A stretch of DNA of 64,000 nt from Planctomycetota bacterium. GTDB taxonomy: Bacteria > Planctomycetota > JAJSAM01 > JAJVHW01. How positions within the stretch are numbered: the first letter of the stretch is position 1; every line of letters begins with the position of its first letter. Under the pieces are notes generated by a model. That model was given only the letters and a program-made list of their open reading frames with translations. It searched no databases and was not told the DNA's origin. The stretch lies in NCBI GenBank assembly GCA_021776825.1, contig JAJFFG010000001.1, forward strand, positions 47,045 through 111,044, in the 5' to 3' direction. This document shows, piece after piece, positions 32,300-40,066 of the stretch. Position numbers and translations under genes: made by a program.

Positions 32300-33679
32300 T
32301 CAGTCCGTGACGAGGCGGGCCTTCCAGCGCTCGTAACTCACGCCGGACTTCGTGCGCTGCGGTCGGACGAACTGCATCTCGAGCGCCTCGCCGGCCGGCG
32401 TCAGCTGGACGCCGACGAGCACGTCTTCGAGTGACCGCAACGCGCTCTCGTCCATGTGAGTGATCAGGTCACCTCGTTCGAAGCCGACGCGCGCGGCCGG
32501 GCTGTCCGCGCGCACCTTCTGCACGACCAGTCCCGCGCGCTCGCGGTAGCCGGTCTTCTCGGTGATGTCCGGCGTGACCTCGAGCAGAGTGAGACCCAGG
32601 CGCTCCCAGGCCAGCTTGTGCGTCGGCAGGGCATCGAAGGGGATGGACGTCTTCTTCGTGCCGTCCGCGCGACGCGTGTACAGCTCGTACGCGCCCGACT
32701 CGACGGCGTCGAGCACCTCGAACGTGAGCGTGACGAGGTCGCGCCGGGGCTTGCCGTCGGCATCGGTGACGAGCATCCCTCGTTCGAGCTCGAGCTTCGC
32801 CGCGGGGCTGACCGGGTAGACGGTCCCGATCTGGAGTCGTCCGCCGGGCCCCTCCTCGAACTCGACTCCGAGCCAGCGACCGGCGATGCGGCGCGGTCGC
32901 ATCGCCTCGACGAGGAACTCGCGCACCGTCGCGACGGGGATCGCGAAGCTGATGCCGTCGTAGCCGCCCGACAGCGAGAAGATCGCGGAGTTCACGCCGA
33001 TCAGCTCGCCGACGATGTTCAGGAGCGCGCCGCCGGAGTTGCCCTGGTTCACCGCCGCGTCCGTCTGGATCAGCCCTTCGAAGCTCTGATCGCGGATGCG
33101 CACGTCCCGCTTCAGCGCCGAGATCACGCCGGTGGTGACCGTCCGGCCCAGACCGAACGGACTGCCGAGGGCGATGACGGTCTCGCCGACCATCAGGTCG
33201 TCCGAACTGCCGAAGTCGGCCACGGGGTACGGGCCCGGTTCGGACATGCGCAGCAACGCGAGGTCGTGCTCGAGATCGACCGCGAGGAGCTCGGCGGGGA
33301 TCTCTCGATCGTCGCCCATCCCCGTCAGCTTCACCGCGATCTGAGCCGCCTGGTTGATGACGTGGGCGTTCGTGATGACGTATCCGCGCGGGTGCACGAT
33401 CACCCCGGAACCGAGCGCCCCGGGCCGCTCCTGGACGATGAAGTCCCACTCCCAGAAGCGCCTCACGCGCATGAGACGCGTCGTCCCGATCGAGACGACG
33501 GACGGTGCGCTGTGCTCGACGGCGGTGACCACCGGCGTGCGCCGCATCTCGCGTTTGCGTCGTTTCTCGTCGGCGCCGTCGTCGGCGCGGACAGGGGCCG
33601 CCGCCAGGCAGACGAGGCCCAGAGCCAGGCTCGTGAGGGCGGTGCGGTTGAGTGTGGTCATCGCAGGAATGAAATGCAT
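32300..33679 (-). CDS. HtrA/DegP-like serine protease with PDZ domains
   Basis: 459 residues from the ATG complementary to 33677-33679, supported by GAGGGG upstream. A signal peptide ends near PVRA (residue 32). The trypsin-like domain carries the triad His106 (TNAHVI), Asp139 (EHDLAL) and Ser215 (NQGNSGGAL). Two C-terminal PDZ-like modules follow (about 275-360 and 365-455), the second with RAGLVVQKVRADSPAARVGFERGD. It should degrade or refold damaged proteins outside the cytoplasm. An RRKREMRR basic patch directly after the signal peptide is unusual. It lies 11 bp after the PfkB gene. Confidence 0.92.
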   Translation of the reverse strand: MHFIPAMTTLNRTALTSLALGLVCLAAAPVRADDGADEKRRKREMRRTPVVTAVEHSAPSVVSIGTTRLMRVRRFWEWDFIVQERPGALGSGVIVHPRGYVITNAHVINQAAQIAVKLTGMGDDREIPAELLAVDLEHDLALLRMSEPGPYPVADFGSSDDLMVGETVIALGSPFGLGRTVTTGVISALKRDVRIRDQSFEGLIQTDAAVNQGNSGGALLNIVGELIGVNSAIFSLSGGYDGISFAIPVATVREFLVEAMRPRRIAGRWLGVEFEEGPGGRLQIGTVYPVSPAAKLELERGMLVTDADGKPRRDLVTLTFEVLDAVESGAYELYTRRADGTKKTSIPFDALPTHKLAWERLGLTLLEVTPDITEKTGYRERAGLVVQKVRADSPAARVGFERGDLITHMDESALRSLEDVLVGVQLTPAGEALEMQFVRPQRTKSGVSYERWKARLVTD

Positions 33680-33690
33680 GACGGAGCCCC

Positions 33691-34626
33691 TCAGGACCGG
33701 ATCTGCTCGATTCTGACATCGTCCAGGAGCTCGCGGATATTGTCCGCCGAGGCCAGCTCGGTGCCGATGGTGGTCGCTGTCGCGGCGCCGGCGGCCGTGC
33801 CGGTGCGGAGCCCCTCGACGAGCGGCTGCCCGCGTGCCATGGCCAACGCCACACCCGCCACCATCGAGTCGCCCGAGCCCACCGTGCTCCGCAGCTCGAT
33901 CTTCGGCGGGATCGCCCGGAAGACGCCCGCGCGCGTGGCGAGGATGCTCCCGCGCTCACCCATGGACAGCAGGACCGCCCGCGGACCGCGGTCGAGCAGC
34001 TCCAGCGCCCCATCGATCGCCTCGGACTCGTTCGCGAGCTCGCGGCCGAGGATCGATGCAGCCTCGCTCAGGTTGGGCTTGATCAGGTCGGGCTCCGCAT
34101 CGAGTCCCTTCCGCAGCCACTCCTCGTCGGCGTCGAGGATCGTCTTCACGCCGCGCTCCTTGGCGAGGCGCAGCATGGCCAGGTGAAAGTCCGGCGGCAT
34201 GCCCGGAAGGAGCGATCCGCACGAGATGAAGACGGTCGCGCCCTCGAGACGCCGCTTCACCATCGTCTCGATCCGAGCGAGGCCCTTGGGGCCGACCTTC
34301 GGGCCTCGATCCCAGACGCGCGTGCCCTCTCGCGTCGTTCGATCCTGAAGGATGACGTTCAGGCGCGTCTCGGCTCGCAGCCACACGAACTCGAACGCGA
34401 CGCCCTCCTTGCGGAGCGACCGCTCGGCGATCTTGCCGATGTGCCCGCCGAGCACACCGAGAGCGATCGTGGCGCCGCCGAGCCTGTGGGCCACGCGGGA
34501 GAGGTTGATGCCCTTCCCCCCGGGGTCCAGATGCGAGTCCTTGGCCCGGTTGACGTCGCCGACGGCGAGGCGTTTGACCTCGAGCGTGAGGTCGAGCGCG
34601 GGGTTCGGCGTGAACGAGACGATCAT
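33691..34626 (-). CDS. PfkB-family sugar-phosphate kinase, 1-phosphofructokinase-like
   Basis: 311 residues from the ATG complementary to 34624-34626 with GGAAGG upstream. It opens like FruK/LacC (MIVSFTPNPALDLTLEV), has the first PfkB signature GGKGINLSRVAHRLGG and the second signature region TVGSGDSMVAGVALA, whose Asp is the catalytic base. Substrates are most likely fructose-1-phosphate, fructose-6-phosphate or tagatose-6-phosphate with ATP. No PTS or sugar-uptake genes are nearby, so the pathway cannot be fixed. It diverges from the DUF6263-like lipoprotein gene. Confidence 0.88.
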   Translation of the reverse strand: MIVSFTPNPALDLTLEVKRLAVGDVNRAKDSHLDPGGKGINLSRVAHRLGGATIALGVLGGHIGKIAERSLRKEGVAFEFVWLRAETRLNVILQDRTTREGTRVWDRGPKVGPKGLARIETMVKRRLEGATVFISCGSLLPGMPPDFHLAMLRLAKERGVKTILDADEEWLRKGLDAEPDLIKPNLSEAASILGRELANESEAIDGALELLDRGPRAVLLSMGERGSILATRAGVFRAIPPKIELRSTVGSGDSMVAGVALAMARGQPLVEGLRTGTAAGAATATTIGTELASADNIRELLDDVRIEQIRS

Positions 34627-34804
34627 GGACGGCCTTCCGAAACGGGTCTCCGCGCATCCTACGGGGTGGGGCCGGAGGCGCGGGCGGACCCTCCCTTCCG
34701 GCTGAACCACCGAACGTCACGACGGTTAGAGTCGTCCAACCGTCTGCCGCTGCCACTCCCTGGTGGCGCGCCCTGCGAAGCACTCCGATCTCGTGAGGAC
34801 TCCC

Positions 34805-36016
34805 ATGATCCGCAAACTGCTTCCGTCCCTCGTCGTTCTCGGCGCGCTCGTTGCCGCACCCGCCTGCACGAGCGAAGACTCCGTGTCGTCGACGCCGCCC
34901 GACACGGACATCGCGAGCGGCATGGAGGTCAGCGCCGAGGCCGAGGTCGTACCCGAGCCCGTCGTTGCGGAGATCCCGGCGCCGCCCCCGGCGCCGGAGA
35001 TCGACGTGACGCCTGAGCCTCCGCCTGTCGTCGAGACTCCGGAGCCGCCGGCGACCTCGCCGACCGCAGTGCCGGACGCCGCGGTGCCAGACGTCGCAGG
35101 GGCGATCGCGCTGGGTGTCAAGGCCAAGAAGGGCGACGCCTTCCGCTTCAAGTCGACGTTCAAGACCGTCGTGTCGATGGGCGGCATGGTCATGAACGAC
35201 GTCGACATGCAGTCGGTCGTTCGCATGGACGTCGAGGAGGTCGCCGAGAACGGCAATCTCACCGTCAAGGTCACCCACGAGCACATCAAGGGTGAGATGA
35301 AGAGCCCGATGATGGGCGATGCGTCGTTCGACTCGAACGAGGCACCGGACGAGTCCAACGCGATGGCGGCCCAGGTCACGCCGGCGTTCACGCTCTTCAC
35401 GAAGGGCCCGATCCAGCTCACGCTCAAGCCGGACGGCGTACTCCTCGAACTCACGGGCGCCGCGGAGCTCTTCCAGGAGCACCTCGGCGACTCGCCGATG
35501 GCCGCCATGCTGGCCGCGCAGTACGCGAACGACATGCAGAAGGTGCAGTTCCAGGGCAGCTTCGTCCGCTACGCGCCCGAGGCGTTGCCCGTCGGCGGCA
35601 CGTGGAAGATCGAGTCGACGGACGCCATGGGCCCGATGACGGTCACCACGATCATCGACAATGAGTTGACGTCGAACCAGGACGGTGAGGTCACCATCGT
35701 CACGACCTCGACAGCCTCCGACGAGACCATGGGCCTGTCGACGAAGACGACCTCCACCGCCACCGTCTCCGCGACGGATGGCATGCTCGTCAGCGCTACG
35801 AGCTCGACCAGCGGCGGCATGGCCTCGCAGGGCTTCGAGCAGACTATCGAGTCCTCGCTGACCCGGATCGGTCTGGACGAGGTGGTGGTCGCACCGAAGA
35901 AGCCGGAGGCGCCCGCCGAGGCCCCGAACGCCGACGCGCCCGCGCAGGACGTGGATGGGCCGGGCGTGGATGGTCCGGGTGAAACCCGCGACGGCGAGAC
36001 GCGCGACGACGGCTGA
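34805..36016 (+). CDS. DUF6263-like exported lipoprotein
   Basis: 403 residues from ATG 34805 preceded by GTGAGGACTCCC. The lipobox ends at about Cys21 (AAPAC). A Pro/Glu/Val-rich linker (about 45-100) tethers a beta-rich domain (about 110-370) with FRFKSTFKTVVSMGG, TVKVTHEHIKGEM and QLTLKPDG segments, characteristic of DUF6263-like proteins of planctomycetes. The domain resembles lipid-carrier or outer-membrane-associated folds, but the function is unknown. A Pro/Asp-rich acidic tail closes the protein. A strong stem-loop follows the stop. Confidence 0.78.
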   Translation: MIRKLLPSLVVLGALVAAPACTSEDSVSSTPPDTDIASGMEVSAEAEVVPEPVVAEIPAPPPAPEIDVTPEPPPVVETPEPPATSPTAVPDAAVPDVAGAIALGVKAKKGDAFRFKSTFKTVVSMGGMVMNDVDMQSVVRMDVEEVAENGNLTVKVTHEHIKGEMKSPMMGDASFDSNEAPDESNAMAAQVTPAFTLFTKGPIQLTLKPDGVLLELTGAAELFQEHLGDSPMAAMLAAQYANDMQKVQFQGSFVRYAPEALPVGGTWKIESTDAMGPMTVTTIIDNELTSNQDGEVTIVTTSTASDETMGLSTKTTSTATVSATDGMLVSATSSTSGGMASQGFEQTIESSLTRIGLDEVVVAPKKPEAPAEAPNADAPAQDVDGPGVDGPGETRDGETRDDG

Positions 36017-36043
36017 ACCAGCCGCGCACAACAGCGACTACGA

Positions 36044-36071
36044 GGGCGCTCCCGCACATGCGGGGGCGCCC
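36044..36071 (+). terminator. GC-rich stem-loop terminator after the lipoprotein gene
   Basis: A 13-bp stem (one T.G pair) with a 2-nt loop begins 27 nt after the stop: GGGCGCTCCCGCA pairs with TGCGGGGGCGCCC. GTTCG follows rather than a T-run. Confidence 0.6.
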
Positions 36072-36175
36072 GTTCGCGTGTCGGGTGGACGCGGGAGTCG
36101 GCGCGTCGATCATGAGGGAGCGCGTGATCTCGGAGTCCGCCCCCATGCGACTCGTCGCGGGCCACGTTCCGCATC

Positions 36176-36602
36176 GTGACTGACGAGAGTGCCGACCCGA
36201 TCTCGCTCGGTGGGGGACGATTTCTGCAGGTGGATCGCGACTCCCGGGCCTACCTGAACATCCAGATCGACTCGGTGGATGCGCGTGACGGGATGTTCCT
36301 CCGCAAGGGCCAGTTCAGTCGCCAGCGAACACCCGAGCTCCGTAGCACGACGGACCGTTCGAGAGCGCGCGTGACGTTCTCTCCCGGACGTTCTCTCCCG
36401 GACGTTCGAGACCGACGCGGGAGCCCGCGCGCGTCTGCGACTCGATCGGCGCCTCGCCGAGTTGGACGTTCGCCTTCAGCGCGCCGAGCTGGGCACCCTG
36501 CCAACCGGTGCCCACGACCTGACCGTCACCCTGACCGTGGATGGGCTCGACCACGTGCTCCGCGCGATCGCATCCGGCACCGGCCGCGCGCTGCGTTACT
36601 GA
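36176..36602 (+). pseudogene. Small gene interrupted by a 14-bp tandem duplication (frameshift)
   Basis: GTG 36176 starts a frame (SADPISLGGGRFLQVDRDS) that loses sense at a duplicated 14-mer (36374-36401). The reading frame that becomes coding afterwards (TFETDAGARARLRLDRRLAE .. LTVTLTVDGLDHVLRA) ends at TGA 36602. Removing both 14-bp copies joins the two frames exactly (RARV-TFETDAG); a third copy would also restore frame. The protein would be about 130 residues, with a charged, probably helical and beta content and no recognised family. It may be inactivated or phase-variable. Confidence 0.5.
36374..36407 (+). repeat. 14-bp tandem repeat (2.4 copies) inside the small gene
   Basis: ACGTTCTCTCCCGG at 36374-36387 is repeated at 36388-36401 and followed by the partial copy ACGTTC. 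The unit is not a multiple of three, so copy-number change switches frame. Only this window's copy number is known. Confidence 0.85.
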
Positions 36603-36710
36603 GAGGCGGGCCGGGTCGGAGGCCGGAGCCCCGGAGTGTCACGGAAGCCTCCTCTGCGGCCTCGAGGCACCCATCCGCGCGGCGATGCCAGGCTCGTACT
36701 CGCCCCATTC

Positions 36711-36726
36711 TGTGATTCAACTCACA
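36711..36726. promoter_or_regulatory. CRP-type palindrome upstream of the Rieske-cytochrome b-Nap operon
   Basis: TGTGA-TTCAAC-TCACA is a perfect match to the CRP half-site consensus TGTGA-N6-TCACA. It is centred 83 bp before the Rieske ATG, in the only sizeable non-coding gap before the operon. It differs from the FNR/DNR consensus TTGAT-N4-ATCAA. A weak -10-like GATAGC about 20 bp downstream would fit an activator position near -40. Confidence 0.65.
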
Positions 36727-36801
36727 ATCCCTGGGGGCAGCCTCGATAGCCTGTCGCCGCGACGTGGAGGCCCTCCACGTCCTCACGGGGGGGAGGCGCG
36801 G

Positions 36802-37272
36802 ATGAGCGACGAGAACGAGGCGACCACAGAGCCTGCGGCCACCGGTCGGCGCTCGTTCCTGGGCACCGGCTTCATGCTGACGGGGATCATCGCCAGCCAC
36901 ACCGCGGCGTTGACCTTCGCTGCCCGCTACATCTACCCGGAGAGCCGCAAGACGACGCAGCGAGTATTCGTCGCCTTCAAAGAGGCCATCCCCCAGGGCG
37001 CGTCGTTCGCTTATCGCACCCCCAGGGGCGAGACGATCAACATCGCGCACACTTCGGCCGGCTACGTCGCGCTCTCCGACGTCTGCCCGCACCTGAAGTG
37101 CCGGGTCCACTGGGACCGCGTCGTCGGACAGTTCATCTGCCCGTGCCACGACGGACGGTTTGCGGCCGACGGCAGTCCGATCTCGGGTCCGCCGAAGGAG
37201 ATGAACGCTCCCCTTCGACGCTTCGAGATCGTCGAGGACGGCAACCAGCTCTACCTCGAGGTGAGCGCGTGA
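36802..37272 (+). CDS. Rieske 2Fe-2S protein (Tat-exported)
   Basis: 156 residues from ATG 36802 with GGGGGAGG upstream. A twin-arginine motif (TGRRSFLGTG) precedes the single N-terminal membrane helix, as usual for Rieske subunits. Cluster ligands are Cys95, His97, Cys113 and His116 (CPHLKC .. CPCHDG), with the stabilising disulphide pair Cys100/Cys115. It accepts one electron from quinol at the Qo site and passes it to a c-type cytochrome. The stop overlaps the GTG of the cytochrome b gene by 4 bp. Confidence 0.94.
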   Translation: MSDENEATTEPAATGRRSFLGTGFMLTGIIASHTAALTFAARYIYPESRKTTQRVFVAFKEAIPQGASFAYRTPRGETINIAHTSAGYVALSDVCPHLKCRVHWDRVVGQFICPCHDGRFAADGSPISGPPKEMNAPLRRFEIVEDGNQLYLEVSA

Positions 37273-38318
37273 GCACTCGTGGCCTGATGGGCTTCCTCCG
37301 CAGCCGCTTCCCGGTCGATCCGGAGAAGATCACGAGCAGCCTGAACGAGCCGGTCCCCAACCACATGAAGCGGTGGTGGTGGTGCCTCGGCGGAACGCCG
37401 GCCTACCTGTTCTGCGTCCAGGCGATCACCGGGATCCTGCTGACCTTCTACTACGTTCCGGAGCCGAGCGCGGCGTACGAGAGCGTCGCCCACATCACGT
37501 TCGAGGTGCCGTTCGGATGGTGGGTGCGCGGAATCCACAAGTGGGCTGCCAACTTCATGATCGTGGCGGTGGTTCTGCACGCGCTGCGCGTGTACTTCAC
37601 CGGCGCCTATCGTAAGCCGCGCGAGTTCACGTGGGTCACCGGCGCGATCATCCTGCTGATCACAATGGTGTTCGGGTTCACCGGCTACTCGCTCGTGTAC
37701 GAGCAGCTCTCGTACTGGGGCGCGACCGTGGCGGCCGAACTGACGACCGCTGCGCCGCTCATCGGAGAGCCGCTGGCGCAGATCATCCGCGGTGGCGATG
37801 AGGTCGGTGCGGGCACGCTGACGCGCTTCTTCGTGTTCCACATCGGCGTCTTGCCGACAGCGCTCGTCCTGCTGCTCGTCGTGCATCTCGGCCTCGTCCG
37901 CGCCCACGGCGTCACCGAACTGAAGTTCAAGGTCGACGCGAAGAAGAAGGTGCAGCACTTCAGCTTCTTCCCGGACCACCTGCTCACGGAGATCGGCATC
38001 GGTCTGGTGCTGATCACGGTGCTCTCGTGCTTCGCGGTGATCTTCCCCGCCGGCCTCGGCGAGGCCGCCGATCCGCTGACAACGCCTGAGCACATCAAGC
38101 CGGAGTGGTACTTCTTCTTCACGTTCCGCTGGCTCAAGCTCGCCGGGCTCGGCACCGCCGTTCTGTCGCTGGGCTTCGCCGGCTTCGTGTTCGTGTTCTG
38201 GCCGTTCTTCGATCGGCTCATCGAGCGCCTCACGCGCCGCAACCTCGCCGTGCCGATCGGCGTGCTCGCCGTCCTCGCTGTCCTCGCGCTGACCATCTGG
38301 GAAGCGCTCGCGCACTAG
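37269..38318 (+). CDS. Cytochrome b, fused b6/subunit-IV type
   Basis: 349 residues from GTG 37269. Haem b ligands are His90/His104 and His191/His206; the second pair is separated by 14 residues, as in cytochrome b6 rather than bc1. Cys39 in WWWCLGG aligns with the b6 cysteine that binds haem c_n covalently. The C-terminal part carries the Qo-site motif PEWYF, followed by about three helices like subunit IV, so both halves are fused in one short chain. With the Rieske protein it forms a quinol-oxidising complex; the downstream octahaem protein probably replaces cytochrome f/c1. Confidence 0.93.
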   Translation: MSTRGLMGFLRSRFPVDPEKITSSLNEPVPNHMKRWWWCLGGTPAYLFCVQAITGILLTFYYVPEPSAAYESVAHITFEVPFGWWVRGIHKWAANFMIVAVVLHALRVYFTGAYRKPREFTWVTGAIILLITMVFGFTGYSLVYEQLSYWGATVAAELTTAAPLIGEPLAQIIRGGDEVGAGTLTRFFVFHIGVLPTALVLLLVVHLGLVRAHGVTELKFKVDAKKKVQHFSFFPDHLLTEIGIGLVLITVLSCFAVIFPAGLGEAADPLTTPEHIKPEWYFFFTFRWLKLAGLGTAVLSLGFAGFVFVFWPFFDRLIERLTRRNLAVPIGVLAVLAVLALTIWEALAH

Positions 38319-38351
38319 TCGACTCCTGTCGAACTCATTGGAGAGAGCATC

Positions 38352-39761
38352 GTGACCTTGGAAGCCAAGCGCGTCGTCGTCGGACTGCTGTCCTTCGCAT
38401 TCCTCGCCTCACTGATCGTTGTGGCGTGGGTGGAGGGCCTGAAGACACGCGTCAACCCCGAGCCGGAGCCCGTGCTCACGGACGACAGTCGAGCGTGCTA
38501 CTCGTGCCACGAGGACAAGACGCCTGCCGTCACCGCCCAGTGGAACGACAGCGTGCACGCCCGGAAGGGCGTCGGCTGCTACGAGTGCCATCAGGCGAAG
38601 AAGGGTGAGATCGACGCGTGGCAGCACGAGGGCAAGTGGATCTCCGCGCTCGTGACTCCTGATGACTGCGGCAAGTGCCACGCCGACATCACGGCGGAGT
38701 TCCAGGGCAGCCACCACGCCAAGGGCGGCCAGATCCTTGGCTCGCTGGACAATGTGCTCGGCGAGATCGTCGAGGGCACGCCGGCCGTGAACGCCGGCTG
38801 CAAGCAGTGCCACGGCTCCACGATCGCGTTCCAGAAGGACGCGTCCGGGGAGATCAAGCGCGACAAGGCCGGCAAGCCGCTGCTCGATCCCAACACATGG
38901 CCGAACTCGGGGATCGGACGCATCAACCCCGATGGCTCGCTCGGCACGTGCTCGGCGTGCCACTCTCGCCACAGTTTCTCGGTCGAGATGGCGCGGCGTC
39001 CCGATAGCTGCGGCAAGTGCCACATGGGCCCGGACCATCCGCAGAAGGAGATCTACGAGGAGAGCAAGCACGGCATCGCGTTCGTGACCGCAGATCAGCA
39101 GGGGAAGATGAACCTCACGGCCCGGCCATGGGTCGTCGGTGTGGACTACAACGCCGCGCCAACATGCGCCACGTGCCACATGAGCGCGACGCGCAACCAG
39201 CCGGCGACGCACGACCCTGGCAAGCGCATCTCGTGGACGCTGCGCCCGGTCATCTCGAAGAAGCAGGAGAACTGGGAGGAGAAGCGCGCCGCGATGCGTG
39301 ACGTCTGCTCGGCGTGCCACACCCAGGACTGGGTTGACGGCCACTACCACCAGTACGACTCGGCGGTGAATCTCTACAACGACAAGTTCGGCGGCCCGGC
39401 TCAGCGCATCATGACGGCGTTGAAGGAGGCCGGCGCGCTCACGGCGACGCCCTTCGACGAAGAGATCGAGTGGACGTTCTTCTACCTCTGGCACCACGAG
39501 GGTCGGCGAGCGCGCATGGGCGCGTCGATGATGGCGCCCGACTACACGCAGTGGCACGGCTTCTTCGAGGTCGCCGAGCGCTTCTACATCGAGCTCATCC
39601 CGCAGGCGCGCGAGGCCGCGCACGGACATCCCGAGGCCGAGAAGGTCATCGACGAGGTCATGGCGATGGACGAACACAAGTGGAAGAACGGGCTCGATCC
39701 CGAGCAGGCGAAGAAGGTCCGCGAGTTCTACGAGAAGCGCTACGGCGTGGACGACGAGTGA
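38352..39761 (+). CDS. Octahaem c-type cytochrome, hydroxylamine-oxidoreductase-like fold
   Basis: 469 residues from GTG 38352 with GGAGAG upstream. An N-terminal membrane anchor (about 5-25) is followed by eight CxxCH motifs at residues 49, 76, 106, 150, 200, 220, 272 and 319. The haem-free C-terminal helices (ARMGASMMAPDYTQWHGF, then FYIELIPQAREAA) resemble the HAO/octahaem reductase family. Enzymatic activity (N-oxide oxidation or reduction) or plain electron relay cannot be separated by sequence. Its position between cytochrome b and NapDA favours the relay role. It overlaps NapD by one base (TGATG). HAO-like subunits joined to Rieske/cytochrome b occur in anammox planctomycetes. Confidence 0.87.
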   Translation: MTLEAKRVVVGLLSFAFLASLIVVAWVEGLKTRVNPEPEPVLTDDSRACYSCHEDKTPAVTAQWNDSVHARKGVGCYECHQAKKGEIDAWQHEGKWISALVTPDDCGKCHADITAEFQGSHHAKGGQILGSLDNVLGEIVEGTPAVNAGCKQCHGSTIAFQKDASGEIKRDKAGKPLLDPNTWPNSGIGRINPDGSLGTCSACHSRHSFSVEMARRPDSCGKCHMGPDHPQKEIYEESKHGIAFVTADQQGKMNLTARPWVVGVDYNAAPTCATCHMSATRNQPATHDPGKRISWTLRPVISKKQENWEEKRAAMRDVCSACHTQDWVDGHYHQYDSAVNLYNDKFGGPAQRIMTALKEAGALTATPFDEEIEWTFFYLWHHEGRRARMGASMMAPDYTQWHGFFEVAERFYIELIPQAREAAHGHPEAEKVIDEVMAMDEHKWKNGLDPEQAKKVREFYEKRYGVDDE

Positions 39762-40066
39762 TGTTCGTCGCAGGGGTCGTCGTGCGCACGTTGCCGGGCG
39801 CCGCGCCCACCGTTCGCGCACAGTTGGAGAGCCTCCCGCAGGTGGAGGTTCACGCCGAGACGGACGACGGGTTCGCCGTTGTCCTCGAGGCGCCGACCGC
39901 GTCGGCGCAGGAGAAACTGCACGAACGCATCGCGGCGTGGCCCGACGTTGCGGCGGTGGTGCTGACGTTCCAGTCGGGGCAGGTTCTCGACGAGGCAGAA
40001 TCTCGTGACAGTGCCGTATCTCGTGAGAGCACAGAGTCTCGTGACAGTGCAGGGGTGACCGGATGA
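39761..40066 (+). CDS. napD: NapD-like chaperone of periplasmic nitrate reductase
   Basis: 101 residues. The first 78 match the small ferredoxin-fold NapD family (FVAGVVVRTLPGAAPTV, then VVLTFQSGQ); NapD binds the Tat signal of NapA until the cofactor is inserted. The last 20 residues are an extra Ser/Arg/Glu/Asp tail made from three 18-bp repeats, not part of the usual domain. ATGA overlap with napA indicates translational coupling. Confidence 0.85.
   Translation: MFVAGVVVRTLPGAAPTVRAQLESLPQVEVHAETDDGFAVVLEAPTASAQEKLHERIAAWPDVAAVVLTFQSGQVLDEAESRDSAVSRESTESRDSAGVTG
40001..40054 (+). repeat. Three 18-bp repeats encoding the NapD tail
   Basis: Units at 40001, 40019 and 40037 begin TCTCGTGA and keep the reading frame (ESRDSA-VSREST-ESRDSA). 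Units 1 and 3 share TCTCGTGACAGTGC. They immediately precede the napA start. Confidence 0.75.

Noticed and set aside
36374..36407. Programmed ribosomal frameshift site
   Set aside because: The frame change is explained by a 14-bp tandem duplication; no slippery heptamer with a downstream structure is visible.
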